Shown in pieces: positions 23,501 through 35,500 of a stretch of 64,000 bases of DNA. The stretch comes from Loripinus fragilis. Lineage: Eukaryota > Mollusca > Bivalvia > Lucinida > Lucinidae. The position numbers were made by a program, and so were the translations under genes. Position 1 is the first letter of the stretch. Each line of letters begins with the position of its first letter. The notes beneath the pieces are model-generated. The model saw only the letters and a list, made by a program, of their open reading frames with translations, made no database searches and had not been told where the DNA came from. Location of the stretch: NCBI GenBank assembly GCA_964019695.1, contig OZ026518.1:82207950-82271949 (forward strand), in the 5' to 3' direction.

Positions 23501-26500
23501 CAGGATTGCAAAATATTGAGTTTATGTAATAAAACAACATCGGCGTAGACCTTAGAAGCAGTGGTGGTCATCTAAGAATACTGGTTATAGATTTTTAAAG
23601 CATGTAGATTAGGGCACCCCCATTTTGAAATTAAATTTATAGATTTCTTCAAATCTCCTTAAAACTGCATTTATTGCCTCAAAATATTTTTGATAATCAT
23701 CTATATATCGATTGGAAGCATATCTCGTAAAAAATTGTGTGCTTACTTATTCACTTTTGTCCTACCGCTGAAGTGGTTTGAATTGCATATTTTTTACATA
23801 AACAAATAAATTTTAAATTGAATGTGTTTAAACACTGCATACAGTTAGACAGATGTTTGGGACATAATTTAAGAAAATTTATTTTATTTTCTATGGCAAA
23901 ACTAGAAAAGGTAGCTGAAAAGTAAAAATATGAAACCACGATAATTTGATACTTAGTAGTTTAGTTCATACCGGCGGGTGCGTAGTTAAATACCAGGACA
24001 ACTTAAGGGCAGTTTAACACATAAATGAAATTTAACAAAGTTTAAAGGATGCTTATCTTCCATATTTACAGCAGCTTTGAAGCAGATGGTCATTGTAGGG
24101 TCCAAGGGGATTTTTATCTACTGAAAACATTAAATTTCATTTAACAGTGGTAAAATAAGTATAAAAACTCATATAACTATATCATATCACCATGGAAAAC
24201 CTGTCTGTCCCTGTCTGAGATGCAGAAATTAAACCGCATAGTACTTGTAAAGACAAAAATGTCCCTAAGAAGATAATTTTGGTGCAGAAATGACTGTCCA
24301 TACTTATAAATGCATTTGATAGTGTATCATTGTATTATCGAACAGTCAAACGGCTTCTCATACCCATTCTCCAGATAAGAGTGCGTAATGGAAAATTAGT
24401 TTTGTTATTTCTCAACCAAAACATATGTTTTGAGTACTTAAATGGACCTATTAAATGAGACGGTTCTTTTTGAAGACCGAAAGCACGCTCTTTAACTTAT
24501 TGATAAGGGAAACATCACAATTTCTATGCTATGAAAGATTGCTTAACATGACCTATGTAGTGGGGTGACAATCAAGGCTAAAAAGTAGACGGGGTGGTAA
24601 CAAAAGTATAACAAAGGTTGTTATATACCAAAATGTTGGGCTTGGTCTGAAGTTTACCAGACAACCGGCATAAATTTTCTAAAGTGAGGGCGAGCCGAGA
24701 AATTCAAGATGGCGTCTAAGATGGCTGCCGAAAATGGCAAATTTCAATATATACACAAAATCAGTAATATGATCATATATTTTGATGTTTTAAACTTTTC
24801 AAATGGATGACCAAATGCTTTTTAACAGAAATAGTTTCTATGAGTGGTCATTTAAATAGTAAATGACCAATATTATATATGTTATTTGATGATCAAAAGG
24901 TCAAATCGGTGCAGAAAAATAAAAAAATGCATTTAAACATGCCAACATTCAACCACATGATCTTTTTTCAACTGCTTTGTCATTATTTACCGTAGCTGCA
25001 TATCAGGGTTATTTCAGACACTTCATATGCAGAAAACACTTCAATCAGACCAACAGAAGTTATACTATTCAATAATAATGTGCCATCTGTATACTGTTCA
25101 TATTTAACAAACAATTCTATGTGATTTGCTAGCCGGTTATTTTATACTTGCCATTGTTTGCAATGTTACTTGCTGACTATTTATTCACTTATATCTTCAG
25201 TTGTAATAAGTGAAAGAACTGTGAAGACATTCTCACAAGTTCTATCAACTTGTGTACAATTGCAAACTTGAGTACAGAGTTGTCAATTTGTTGTACAAAC
25301 ACAGGCATCGCTACAAAGATCTTCACAGAAATGAACAAGATCATTTAGCAATTCAGGTGGAGCTGATGGTTGGCTAACCAATGTAGGCATATAATATCCT
25401 GTATCAGTGTCAATCTCATAACCATAATGATAATCTGTTAAAAGGAGGTATCTCTACAATACTTGTGAGTGACTCCCTCCAAATCATTATTTGGTAACTG
25501 CAACGTAGCACATGCAGAAATTGAAACTGTCGTCAGTTGGAGGCAATTTTCTAGGTTTAACCTTTTTGTTTTCAAGCACTCTGTTCACTCGTAGTTTGTT
25601 AAGTGACGAACATCCATTGCAACCATACAATAAACCAACAAAAGAGACACAGGCCAGCCATGCTGTCAGCGAAAGTGAATGTTCTTTACCAATGTCAGCC
25701 AGCCCTTGCAATTCTGCTGAATAATTCATCATTGTTTTGAAAGCCTTTGGCTTTCCTATACCAAATAGTGCACAACAAGTGTCACAGCCTGTGAGAGCAA
25801 ACACACTGGAGAAGGTTTGTTTGTCCTTCATTCAGCTTGCACACTACATTGTGTACAGGAATAAATCTGGTTAGATCTGCATGGGTATGTTTCCTTCCGG
25901 TTTTAAAGAATATTTCGCGTACACTCATGTGACTAAACTGATATACAAGTAAAACTAACCCATTAGTATCTTGGCTTGCCACACTAACACTTTTTGCACT
26001 TTATCTGGCCTGGTAAGCAACATGTAGCAAAATGGGTGTGTCTGCTTCTTCATGATTTGATCGAAGCTGCTCAATAATATGTACAACATCATTTGATACG
26101 TTCAGTGCCTTCTCATCAATGCCTCCACTCACATACACATGCTGGTTCCTGTTGATTCATTTGTTACAATGTTCAGCTAGATATAAGGTATAGAACTTTG
26201 TGAGTTTTGATTTGAAGCTGCCATTTACGAGAGAACTTTTTTCCAATCAGGAATATTTATTTTCCCCTTTACATGTACTGATGTAAGTCTTGACATATCA
26301 GGCTATGTACCAGGTATCTGTCAAACACAACATGTACAGCTGGAATGCCCTCACTAACACACAAAAGATATTTCCAGAATAATGAGGCCATGTCATCGTA
26401 TGTTGGCTTAGCAGCTGAAGTTGGTACTGGTATCATTTGTATGATAGCCATGCCATCAAATACAATACTGTCTACATCTTTAATAGTTTTCAACACTGTT

Positions 26501-29500
26501 CATGCTTGATAAGGCTTTCAAATATGTTCTAAAAAGGGTATCCCTTGGAAGCAAAGACTGCACCAAAGACCTGAAACTAGAGTTTGCATATTTCCTGGGC
26601 CAGACTAGCTAGTTTCTGTCATTTAGGCTTCATCAGTGACCCTCTAATAGTTTCAAAGTTCCACATAGAAACCCATGATCCCAAAGGACTAGCAAATAAA
26701 ATCTACACTATAGTGAAGGGCATGGGGACGTTCTACCGCCGCCACACAATCCCAGTCACCAGCAGTAGTGAAGTCAAATATATGTTCTAAATTTGTCTAA
26801 GAAATCAGACTTCTTTGTAGTTACCATTTTACCATTGTCACAAAATAAACTCAGAGGCACGGTTGCATTTTCAAATGCCGAAACACGTTCTAGAGGAACC
26901 TTTTTGTATGCATTCATTGCTAACAGTCTCAAGTACATCTCTTCGCCATTCATTGGAATGTCTTTAGTTTACACCGCACTGCGATTTTGGATTTGACATT
27001 GTCTTCACCTTGTTTTTGGTAACAGGATCATAAAGCCCTTTACAGGTTCATCCCTACCGCTGTGTGTTACAAAACGTTCCTCAACAAACTGCTCTAATAA
27101 CGCTCTGCTTTAATGACAGTGTTGTAAACTGCTTTCCACTTCCTCCCACACTTATATTCCAGTTGCAAAGTGAGTGAGTCTGATGGGTGGACTATTTGTC
27201 AAAAAGGGGTCCACGAACGTTTCATCAAACATGTCAAACATTTTCTAAGCATATTCATTGTAGGTTTCTTGTACGACTCTCTGTCAGTGTGGTGCCTAAT
27301 GGATACTTGTCGAGTCAAGCTCTCTCTGAAATATACTGAATTCTTTGCTGTGACTGGACGAGACAAAAACCATCGTGTTAGTGCATTGTCTTGATTAGTA
27401 AGACCAATGATTCCACCAGATGATTTAAGGGCCTTTTTTCCGTAGCCTCCAGGACATATTCCATCCATAGTGAGTTGAATGTACCTGGTGTCAGTTTTGC
27501 AACAAAATGTCCATTGTTAAAACTCTCTTGCGCTTCAGCGAGGCGGTTCATCTTTAGGAAGAGGTAAGGCATGTGCCTTGAATAGATTGTTCTGTAGGAT
27601 GCAAAAAAGAAAGGAAGCAACTGTGACTTGGCAAATTGATGAGCATCCCATATGGCATGTCTAGCTGATGAAATAAATAATTTCATGGGTGCATATTTCA
27701 AACGGTTGCTTTCTCTGGTATGGCCAGATTTAAGGTTTATTCCAAGAACAGAAATGACAGGTCTCGTTTGCTCCATGAGCATAACAATTGGTGATGTATT
27801 GCTAAAACAGTGTCTCTCAAAACACATTTAAGTACAGTAGCTGACGACAACCCAGAACTACATGTTATAGTTGATGCCTCCCTATCAGAGCCAAACGATG
27901 AACTAAACATCCTTCACCAAGTAGCGAAAATATTAAGGGAAAGAGTGCTTAAAACAAAAAAGAGACACAGAAGGCTTTTCTTGATCTAATGCTTCTTCGA
28001 TTTGTAATATGGCTTTCGAGTAATAAGAAACTAATTGAAGGAGCTGATATTCATGACTCAGATCTTGATTCAAAGACATTAGCTATTTCAAGTGATATTA
28101 CTACACTAGTAGCTTCAAACTTTACACCGAAGCACTTATGTCTAACAGTGTACTACACCTTTTTTTTGGAGCAAAAAACTAATCGAAGACTTAAATACCC
28201 TATGTTTTACAATGTCATATTCTGAAGTGAGACATTTTTTACCTTCTGCACATTGTGATTATTGAGTGAACTTTTTAAGTCTAACGAAGCTGGTGTTTCT
28301 TCTGAGAGGAAGCATTTGAGACAGAAACAACATCTTTCTGTGTTAAGGCTCATACCACGCTTTTTGATAGGCTCTATAGAGAGGTCTGTTCCTGGGTCTT
28401 CCATGGTGTAATTAAGGCTATGCAATTACGAGAAACTCATCAGGAGTAGATAAATACAGCAACCCAGTGTCTAAAACATGAATAAGTAATAATTTATGAC
28501 CAGATAAATTTGCAGGGTATAAATTTACCTGGACACCGGTCTTACCACATTATTGAACTGGCCTTAGAATACCATGTTTTTTCCAAAAATAATATATTGT
28601 TAGAATGCTGAACTGTATACTGATGAAATACAACAGGCAATAATTCATTCATGCTACTGCCATCTTTAATACCAAACGTGTATATTGATTCATTCATGAT
28701 ACTTCTTGACCTTATAAGAACTCTGTTTACTAACCCAATTCTTGAATACAAGCAAAGAATAATACTCATATACTTACTTTATCTTCCTGATCACATTGAT
28801 TTCAATAACTCTGTACAGACATTGGAGATTGTAGAACTAGTATGCTTATATTTTTAGAGCTTTGTTTTAGTGGAACCGGTGCTCTATTAGAGGTTTACCT
28901 ATCCTACTATATTTACTATAACAAACATAAAATACAAAACATTACTGAAATAAAAAGACATACATGTAAAAAGATATCAAAATTAGACATTCATACATTC
29001 TGTTACATCCAATTCAAAGATTTTATGTTGTATTTATCAAAACAACAGCGAACTTTATTCCATCGCTTTGTGACCCATATAGTCTGTCTTTTGTCTCCAA
29101 GCTTACCATTTCAAAATAGCAAACGAGAAAGAAAGTTGGCAATACATTATTAACTCATGTTTTGTTAATACATAAAATCTATATGTTAAAACAGTGATGG
29201 AATTCTGCGAAAGAACGTTTCCAAAGTAATGTATATGAATTTTGATGCACTTATTGACCTTTTGACCATATGTTACGCGGCAAGAACGTGTTGTCAACAT
29301 GAAAGTGTTGTTTTCCAAATAATATATGTATCTGCAAGTCTATTTCGTAGTATATAAAAGAATTGATTGCTTTACATGGTATTTATTGGTGGTTATCAGC
29401 TTTTAAGGGGTTTGTTAAATAACGGCGGCCATGTTGGACGCCATATTGGATTTCTCAGTTCGCCCTAATTTTTCCAAATTTATGCCGGTGGTACGATAAA

Positions 29501-32500
29501 CTAGACACATTTGGCAACATTTTGGTATATAACAATCTTTGTTATACTTTTGTTACTACCTCACTCAAAAATAGGCCTCCTATATAATCAAAGTCACCCC
29601 ACTAATGTGGCATACAAAAATGCATTATTCCGCGAAATGCAATTCCGGTCGCATTGCTATACATTGGTTTCATATCAAGCACTATTTAGACTATCAGTAT
29701 ATAAAATTCCAGCCGTATACCTTTCGGGTGCAAAAAATGTGTGTTTTTGCACAATACGCGACTTTGGTTCCCCGACTAATTAACTTTGGTTGGATTGCAA
29801 TGTGCAAGGAAGTCTAAAATCGAGCTTAAAAGACAGTTCATAATTAAGGTATTTTTTCATTGCTAAAATCACATGTGATTAAACTTACATTTTAATTTCA
29901 TTAGCATAACAAGTTTAGGACAAGCACATAAATTGGTGCATTTACGAACATTTCTGTAAGCTTACCCTCGTTTTCGTAGAAACCACCAAGCTCTGTCCAA
30001 ACTACCACCGGTGCAACCATCTTGTCCTCTTACATTACATGAAAGTAAATGCTGAGGTGAAAGGTCCTCATCAAATGCCCCTCGTGACTCGATAGCAAGA
30101 CGATCAGCAGAAAGTGCTGTAAGAATATATTCATATATAATTATACCCATTTGGTTTGCTTGTGAATATGCTTTACGTACCAGTCAATATTTTACAGTCA
30201 TGTCGGTACGTTTTCTGAGCTGAACCAGTATTAAACGGAGGGTAAAGTGTTTTGCTCAAGGACACAACTTAGTGCCTCCGGTGGACTCCTTGATTACAAG
30301 TCGAGCACTCTACCACTGAATCTATGCTCATAAAATGCATTTGAAGTTTTATAGAGATATAATAGCCTGCGGCAAACTGAACTTTACTCTGGTGTTAACG
30401 CTCTGGCTTTACAAGCGAAAGGTCCTTGGTTCAATCCTCACTCGAAACCCATTTTTCTTCTTTTTTATACTCATAATTGTCTGGGATAACAAGGATAGGA
30501 TCTAGGTGACTAAAACTCCATTTTGTTCGAAAAAACACCCCGTCGTGAAATGTGAATAAAAATAGAGTTCAAGTGTTTAAACTAATGTAATGTATATATT
30601 AGTGGGTCATGGTGTGTGGTGCACCTAAACATTGGTTGATGGGTTTTATCATGCAATAACATGTATGAAATACTAGAACTTGTGGCGTCAGAAGGATTGA
30701 AACGTCACTAATACAATTTAGCCAGAGTTATACAGTTCTTGCACATGATAATTATGAAGGTAAAGAATGAATTATACAATAAAGTAGACCTATAGCTGCT
30801 AGACTGGGTGTCTTAGCTTAAACTGTTGTAAGTACAATATTACAGTTTTGGTTTGCAAATTCACTCGTGTTCTCATTTTGCAATGTACTAGACTGGCTCC
30901 AGTCCTTAAAACAATTTTTCATCAATATCTCGTATCATATACTTGTAGCTAGTCTTACTCTGATGGCTCTGTTTTCTTAAAACAGAGCCATCAGAGTAAG
31001 ACTAGCTACAAGTATATGATATGACACATCGATGAAAAATTGTTTTAAGGACTGGAGCCAGTCTAGCAGTGTACCTGTGGTGGAAAAGGCCCAAGACGCT
31101 GCACAGTTGCCTTGATCTCTGATCTCAGTGACCAGACCGGGCCACCGTATACGTGCATCGAAAGCGTCAGGCAGTCGGCCGCTGCTCTTTATTTTTATGG
31201 GGTTCATCCGTTCCACTTCAGCATCAGGCTTATGTGTTCCCAGGCGATAGCGCATACCATCCTCCAGTGTCATACCCCAGAACATAGAGTAGTTGGACGC
31301 TCTCCATCTGTAAATAGAGAGGCAGATTCGAACAAGTCTTAGACTTATTCCTGTATCCCTTTCAAATGTATTGTACTGTATATATGGTGTATCTTGATGT
31401 ACTTTTATATTTGAATAAAATATTGTTTACACTAAATAGAGGACTTCACACGAGTGGTCATTAATCCTTTTCAGACCAAGGGGATTTTCCATAAAGCTAA
31501 ATACAGTGCAGTCAGGATGGTCCATTGTATATATTGAGGGCGAAAGTTTATTTTTTCCAAAACATGTTGTTTTGCTTTCTCTGAAGATCATTTTTGTCTT
31601 AGTAAACAGTACAAACCCTGATGAAATGCCGCTTCAAGCGGCATTTCATCTTGGTGTTCACTGTTTACCAAAGTACTCGTTTAGGGGTATCTGGTCCACA
31701 AAGGAGTTAACATGAAATATTTGAAAAGAGCTATAGAGAGTTTTTAAGAGTATCATATTGAATGACCACGGATATTATTCTATTGATCATATGACCATTT
31801 TAACTAAGAGTTTTGAAATTAAAAGATAGCAAGTATTTCAAAAGAAAACGTATGTTATCACAGACGTATTTTTGCTGTCACAGACGGCTTTATCGCGTAC
31901 TCGAAAACGTAAAATTCAACGTATAGTCATGTCACACTTTTTTACATGTTGTTATCCACTGAAAACCATTGGTGTTCATATCGCATACTCGAAGAATCAC
32001 TCTCTAAACCATATTAGTATAGCGTCCTTTTGTTGGACATAGGCAAACAGTGCAAACCCAGATCCGACGCCGCAGTACGCGGCGTCTGATCAGGGTCTCC
32101 ACTGTTTGCTTACAGAAAGTTATATTTGAAGTTTAATAAAATGAAAACTAAATTTACAATCTAACAACCCTTAAAACGGAAATGGACTGGTCCAATTATT
32201 GAGATTGGGAAATTTCATTCGGCTTAAACATGTTAAATGTGTTAAACATGCATGTACAACTACGAAAGTCGTATATATACAGGGACTTTGAATGAATAAT
32301 GCAGCAACTACTGATAAAGTATTCGACCGATGGAGACTGCACGGAAGCATAGGTCATCTTAGATTTCGCTCAATGCGAAAAGTACAAATCTGTAAGGTGT
32401 GCCTGTAGCCTTTGCTCAATGTAAAAAGTACAAATCTGTGCGGTGTGCCTGAACCTTCGCTCAATGCGAAAAGTACAAATCTGTAAGGTGTGCCTGTAGC

Positions 32501-35500
32501 CTTTGCTCAATGTAAAAAGTACAAATCTGTGCGGTGTGCCTGAACCTTCGCTCAATGCGAAAAGTACAAATCTGTGCGGTGTGCCAGTCCATATGTTTAT
32601 AAGCTTTTGTTTCAACAAGAGATTATTTTATACCACCTTTACTAACTTGAGCATTATGTTCAAGGTCTACACTGATGTAGGTGGTATAGAATAGTTACAC
32701 CATGTTTGTCCACCTGTAATCCAATCCCAAAAGCTCGTGGATTATCTCCACGTACAAGTGGATAACCCATGGAATAACCATTACATATCTTGTTTCGCAG
32801 GTTAGGCTCAAATTATATTCAATGCAATGTATACTCAAACAAAAAAGAAACGTCCGATTTTCATTGTCCTGTATCTTTCGATCCGGTTAAAATGTTGCAA
32901 CAGAAATAAAACCAAAATGTTTATCAGACGTCTGACAAACAAAAAATGGTGATTACTTGATTTTATCTTCTGATCTTGAAGAGTTATTAAACCTTATGTG
33001 CATACAGCTTTTTCCATTATCATCAGGAAGTTAATCATAAAAACTTGACATATTTTACGTTAAATAGCAACCAGAAGGGTCCGACGATGAAAAAAACATC
33101 TAAAAATCCCAAGTCTGCTTACCGAACGAGCGAAATTGCAGTTCCAAATCTTTCATTCAAGAAATTAACTAAAATTACCTCCCTTTGAATTAAACAAATA
33201 ACAATTTAAGAACTTTCAAATTTCCTCAACCTTACATTATTTTGAGACCGTTTTTGTTTTAATGTGTTGTGTTTGTTTATGACAACAATTACACAATAGA
33301 GAAAAAAGAACTATCGCTTATGTCGGGCATCAAAGGTTCACTAAATCCGTGTTTTATACCCCAGCCCCTACCGCAAAATCATCGGAGAATTTCCATTATC
33401 AATTGTTTTGATGCTGGTTAGTCTTAATTAATGTTAAAATGCTTGTGATGACGAAAAAACATCAAATTTGGTCGATTTTGTTGATTATCAAAATGTTGGA
33501 CCAATAATGAATTTTCTGAGTGTTTTCACGCACGCTCTTGTTAGTTGTTTTGTGAAGTCAGAGTATGTTACAGACTAATGGCTGTGGCCGTAAAAGCAAT
33601 GCATACAACTAGCCAGCTTATCTTTCTAGAGAGTTTTTTTCAGTGATGTTTAAATGTGCTTAAATGGTTCCGGATTATGACGAGCACAAATGCTATTGAT
33701 GTTGTGACTTTTGATTTTAAGGGTACTCGTGTTCGCTGCTTTGTCAGCGGCTACACTGATTATCAAATGGATTATTCTTAGGTGCAAATCATTTCTAAAT
33801 GATCAAAGTTTGCAAGGTGAAAATTTGAATGAAATGCGTTCATACATTTGGAACTGGCAGATATAAATGCCAAGCGGACATAACTTTATTGTTTGAGTAT
33901 ATATATCACACAGTGCTCAAAATATTTAAAGGAACACTGCATGTTTTGCCATTGATCACAATACAAATGCACCCATAGTCCGACTCAAAGCAAGAGGTGG
34001 ATTAACAAGGCAAACACATGTTTGTCCTGTGATTAGTTCAGTTACTGATGAAGAATGATGATTCCTGGTGAAAATGAAGTAATCCCTTTCCAGAAATCTC
34101 CATGGAACGCTTTATGTTAAAATGGAATTTTGTTAACGATACCCTTTTTTCAAAATCAAATTTAAAGACCACTTTTTCAATCAAACACCACAGCACCATC
34201 ATTTCTGTTCATTCAATGGCCCTTTTATGATTCAAAAATCATTAGGTTACTCTATTAAAAATCCAAATATTCTACAGATCGAGTTCCAGAAAAAATCGTC
34301 ATTTTCAAGAAAATTAAAATTACAAAATTTCAGCCATGAACTTGAGCAGCGATTGTTTTGTCAAAAACTTTTTTTGATCCAATACTTTGACTCTCTTTGC
34401 AAGGATAGAAAATAAACTGGGTTTCTACCTTATTGTCTAGTGAAATGTATTGGCTTGTCTATAGGACATGGGTTTAACATATCACATATGGAAAATTATC
34501 TGGTGTTCCTTTAAATATTTTAAGCAGTGTAGTATGGATCATTTACCCATATCGGCCATCATTCACAGAGTTGTAGACATTTTCTCTAACTAAGCATATC
34601 TCCCCGCTACATCTAAAGCTGTGTCCTGTCTTGCTGTTAGCATCGGGTGAGCAGGTGCTGTAAATACATTTGCACAGGTTTAGATAAGCACTATTTTTCA
34701 GCGTAAAATTGTAAATATTTTCTTACCCATAAATTTTAGCATTTGTTTTGGGTGCACCCGTCTCAATGAGACGGTTCTTTTGAGTACACACAACATATGT
34801 TTTGGTTAAGAATAAGAATTTTAACTAAATGCCTACATTTGTATAATAATCTGTGAGTATATGATGATCAAATATCACGGTTTTTACCAGGTATCCAAAA
34901 CATTTAAATGCAATAACTGATTTTTTAATCTCATTTTTACATACAGCTTAGTGCTCGTGGAGTACCCGAAATTATATGATAATTGCCTTTGGTGACAAAT
35001 AATAGCACTAGAAATGTGTACACCATATGAAAATAAATAATGACCTATTTGGGCCAGAACACCCGATATACAGAATGAAAAGCTTGAATAATTTTCAAAA
35101 TAATCCAGCCTCAGATTTCGAACTTTTTCACATTAAAGTACTGTTACTTTGCATTTAAGCTAAAGTAAGCATAAAATCCAGAACATAAGCAAACCTTTCT
35201 TTCATCCTCTTTTTCAGGAAAAAAAACACATATTGGCATAACTCTGGCGCTGGAGCGACTATAACTTAACCCACAAAATCTTTGTTAATCAGATACACAG
35301 CTGGATTTATAAGTGACAATAACTCGCGATGAATATTTTTAACAGCTATGTACACTATTTTGTGCACTCGTCGTCGACTGCAACCACCACGCAATGACTG
35401 CGCTGTTCGAGTACAGTGGTTCTCTAGCGTCTATATGCGTCCGAAAAAATCGTTTTCCTCTATCGAAAATTGTAAAAGGAGTTTGAATTTCGAGTCATAC

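Larger units (their letters stand above)
24560..29602 (-). mobile_element. 5.04-kb TIR-bounded DNA element carrying a broken large gene
   Basis: The left terminus begins gtggggtgac at 24560 and the right terminus ends gtcaccccac at 29602, both flanked by TA. Inside, the arms (24560-24730 and 29423-29602) match inversely over shared blocks such as 'taacaaaagtataacaaag', 'gttatataccaaaatgttg', 'ccggcataaattt' and 'gatggcgtc', with indels between. The unit lies wholly inside intron 5 of the TINAG-like gene. Its only recognised content is a frame-broken gene (about 25250-28425). No DDE transposase, replicase or RT was found. TA duplication plus inverted repeats fits a cut-and-paste DNA transposon, but I cannot place the superfamily. 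The diverged arms suggest an old copy. Confidence 0.8.
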
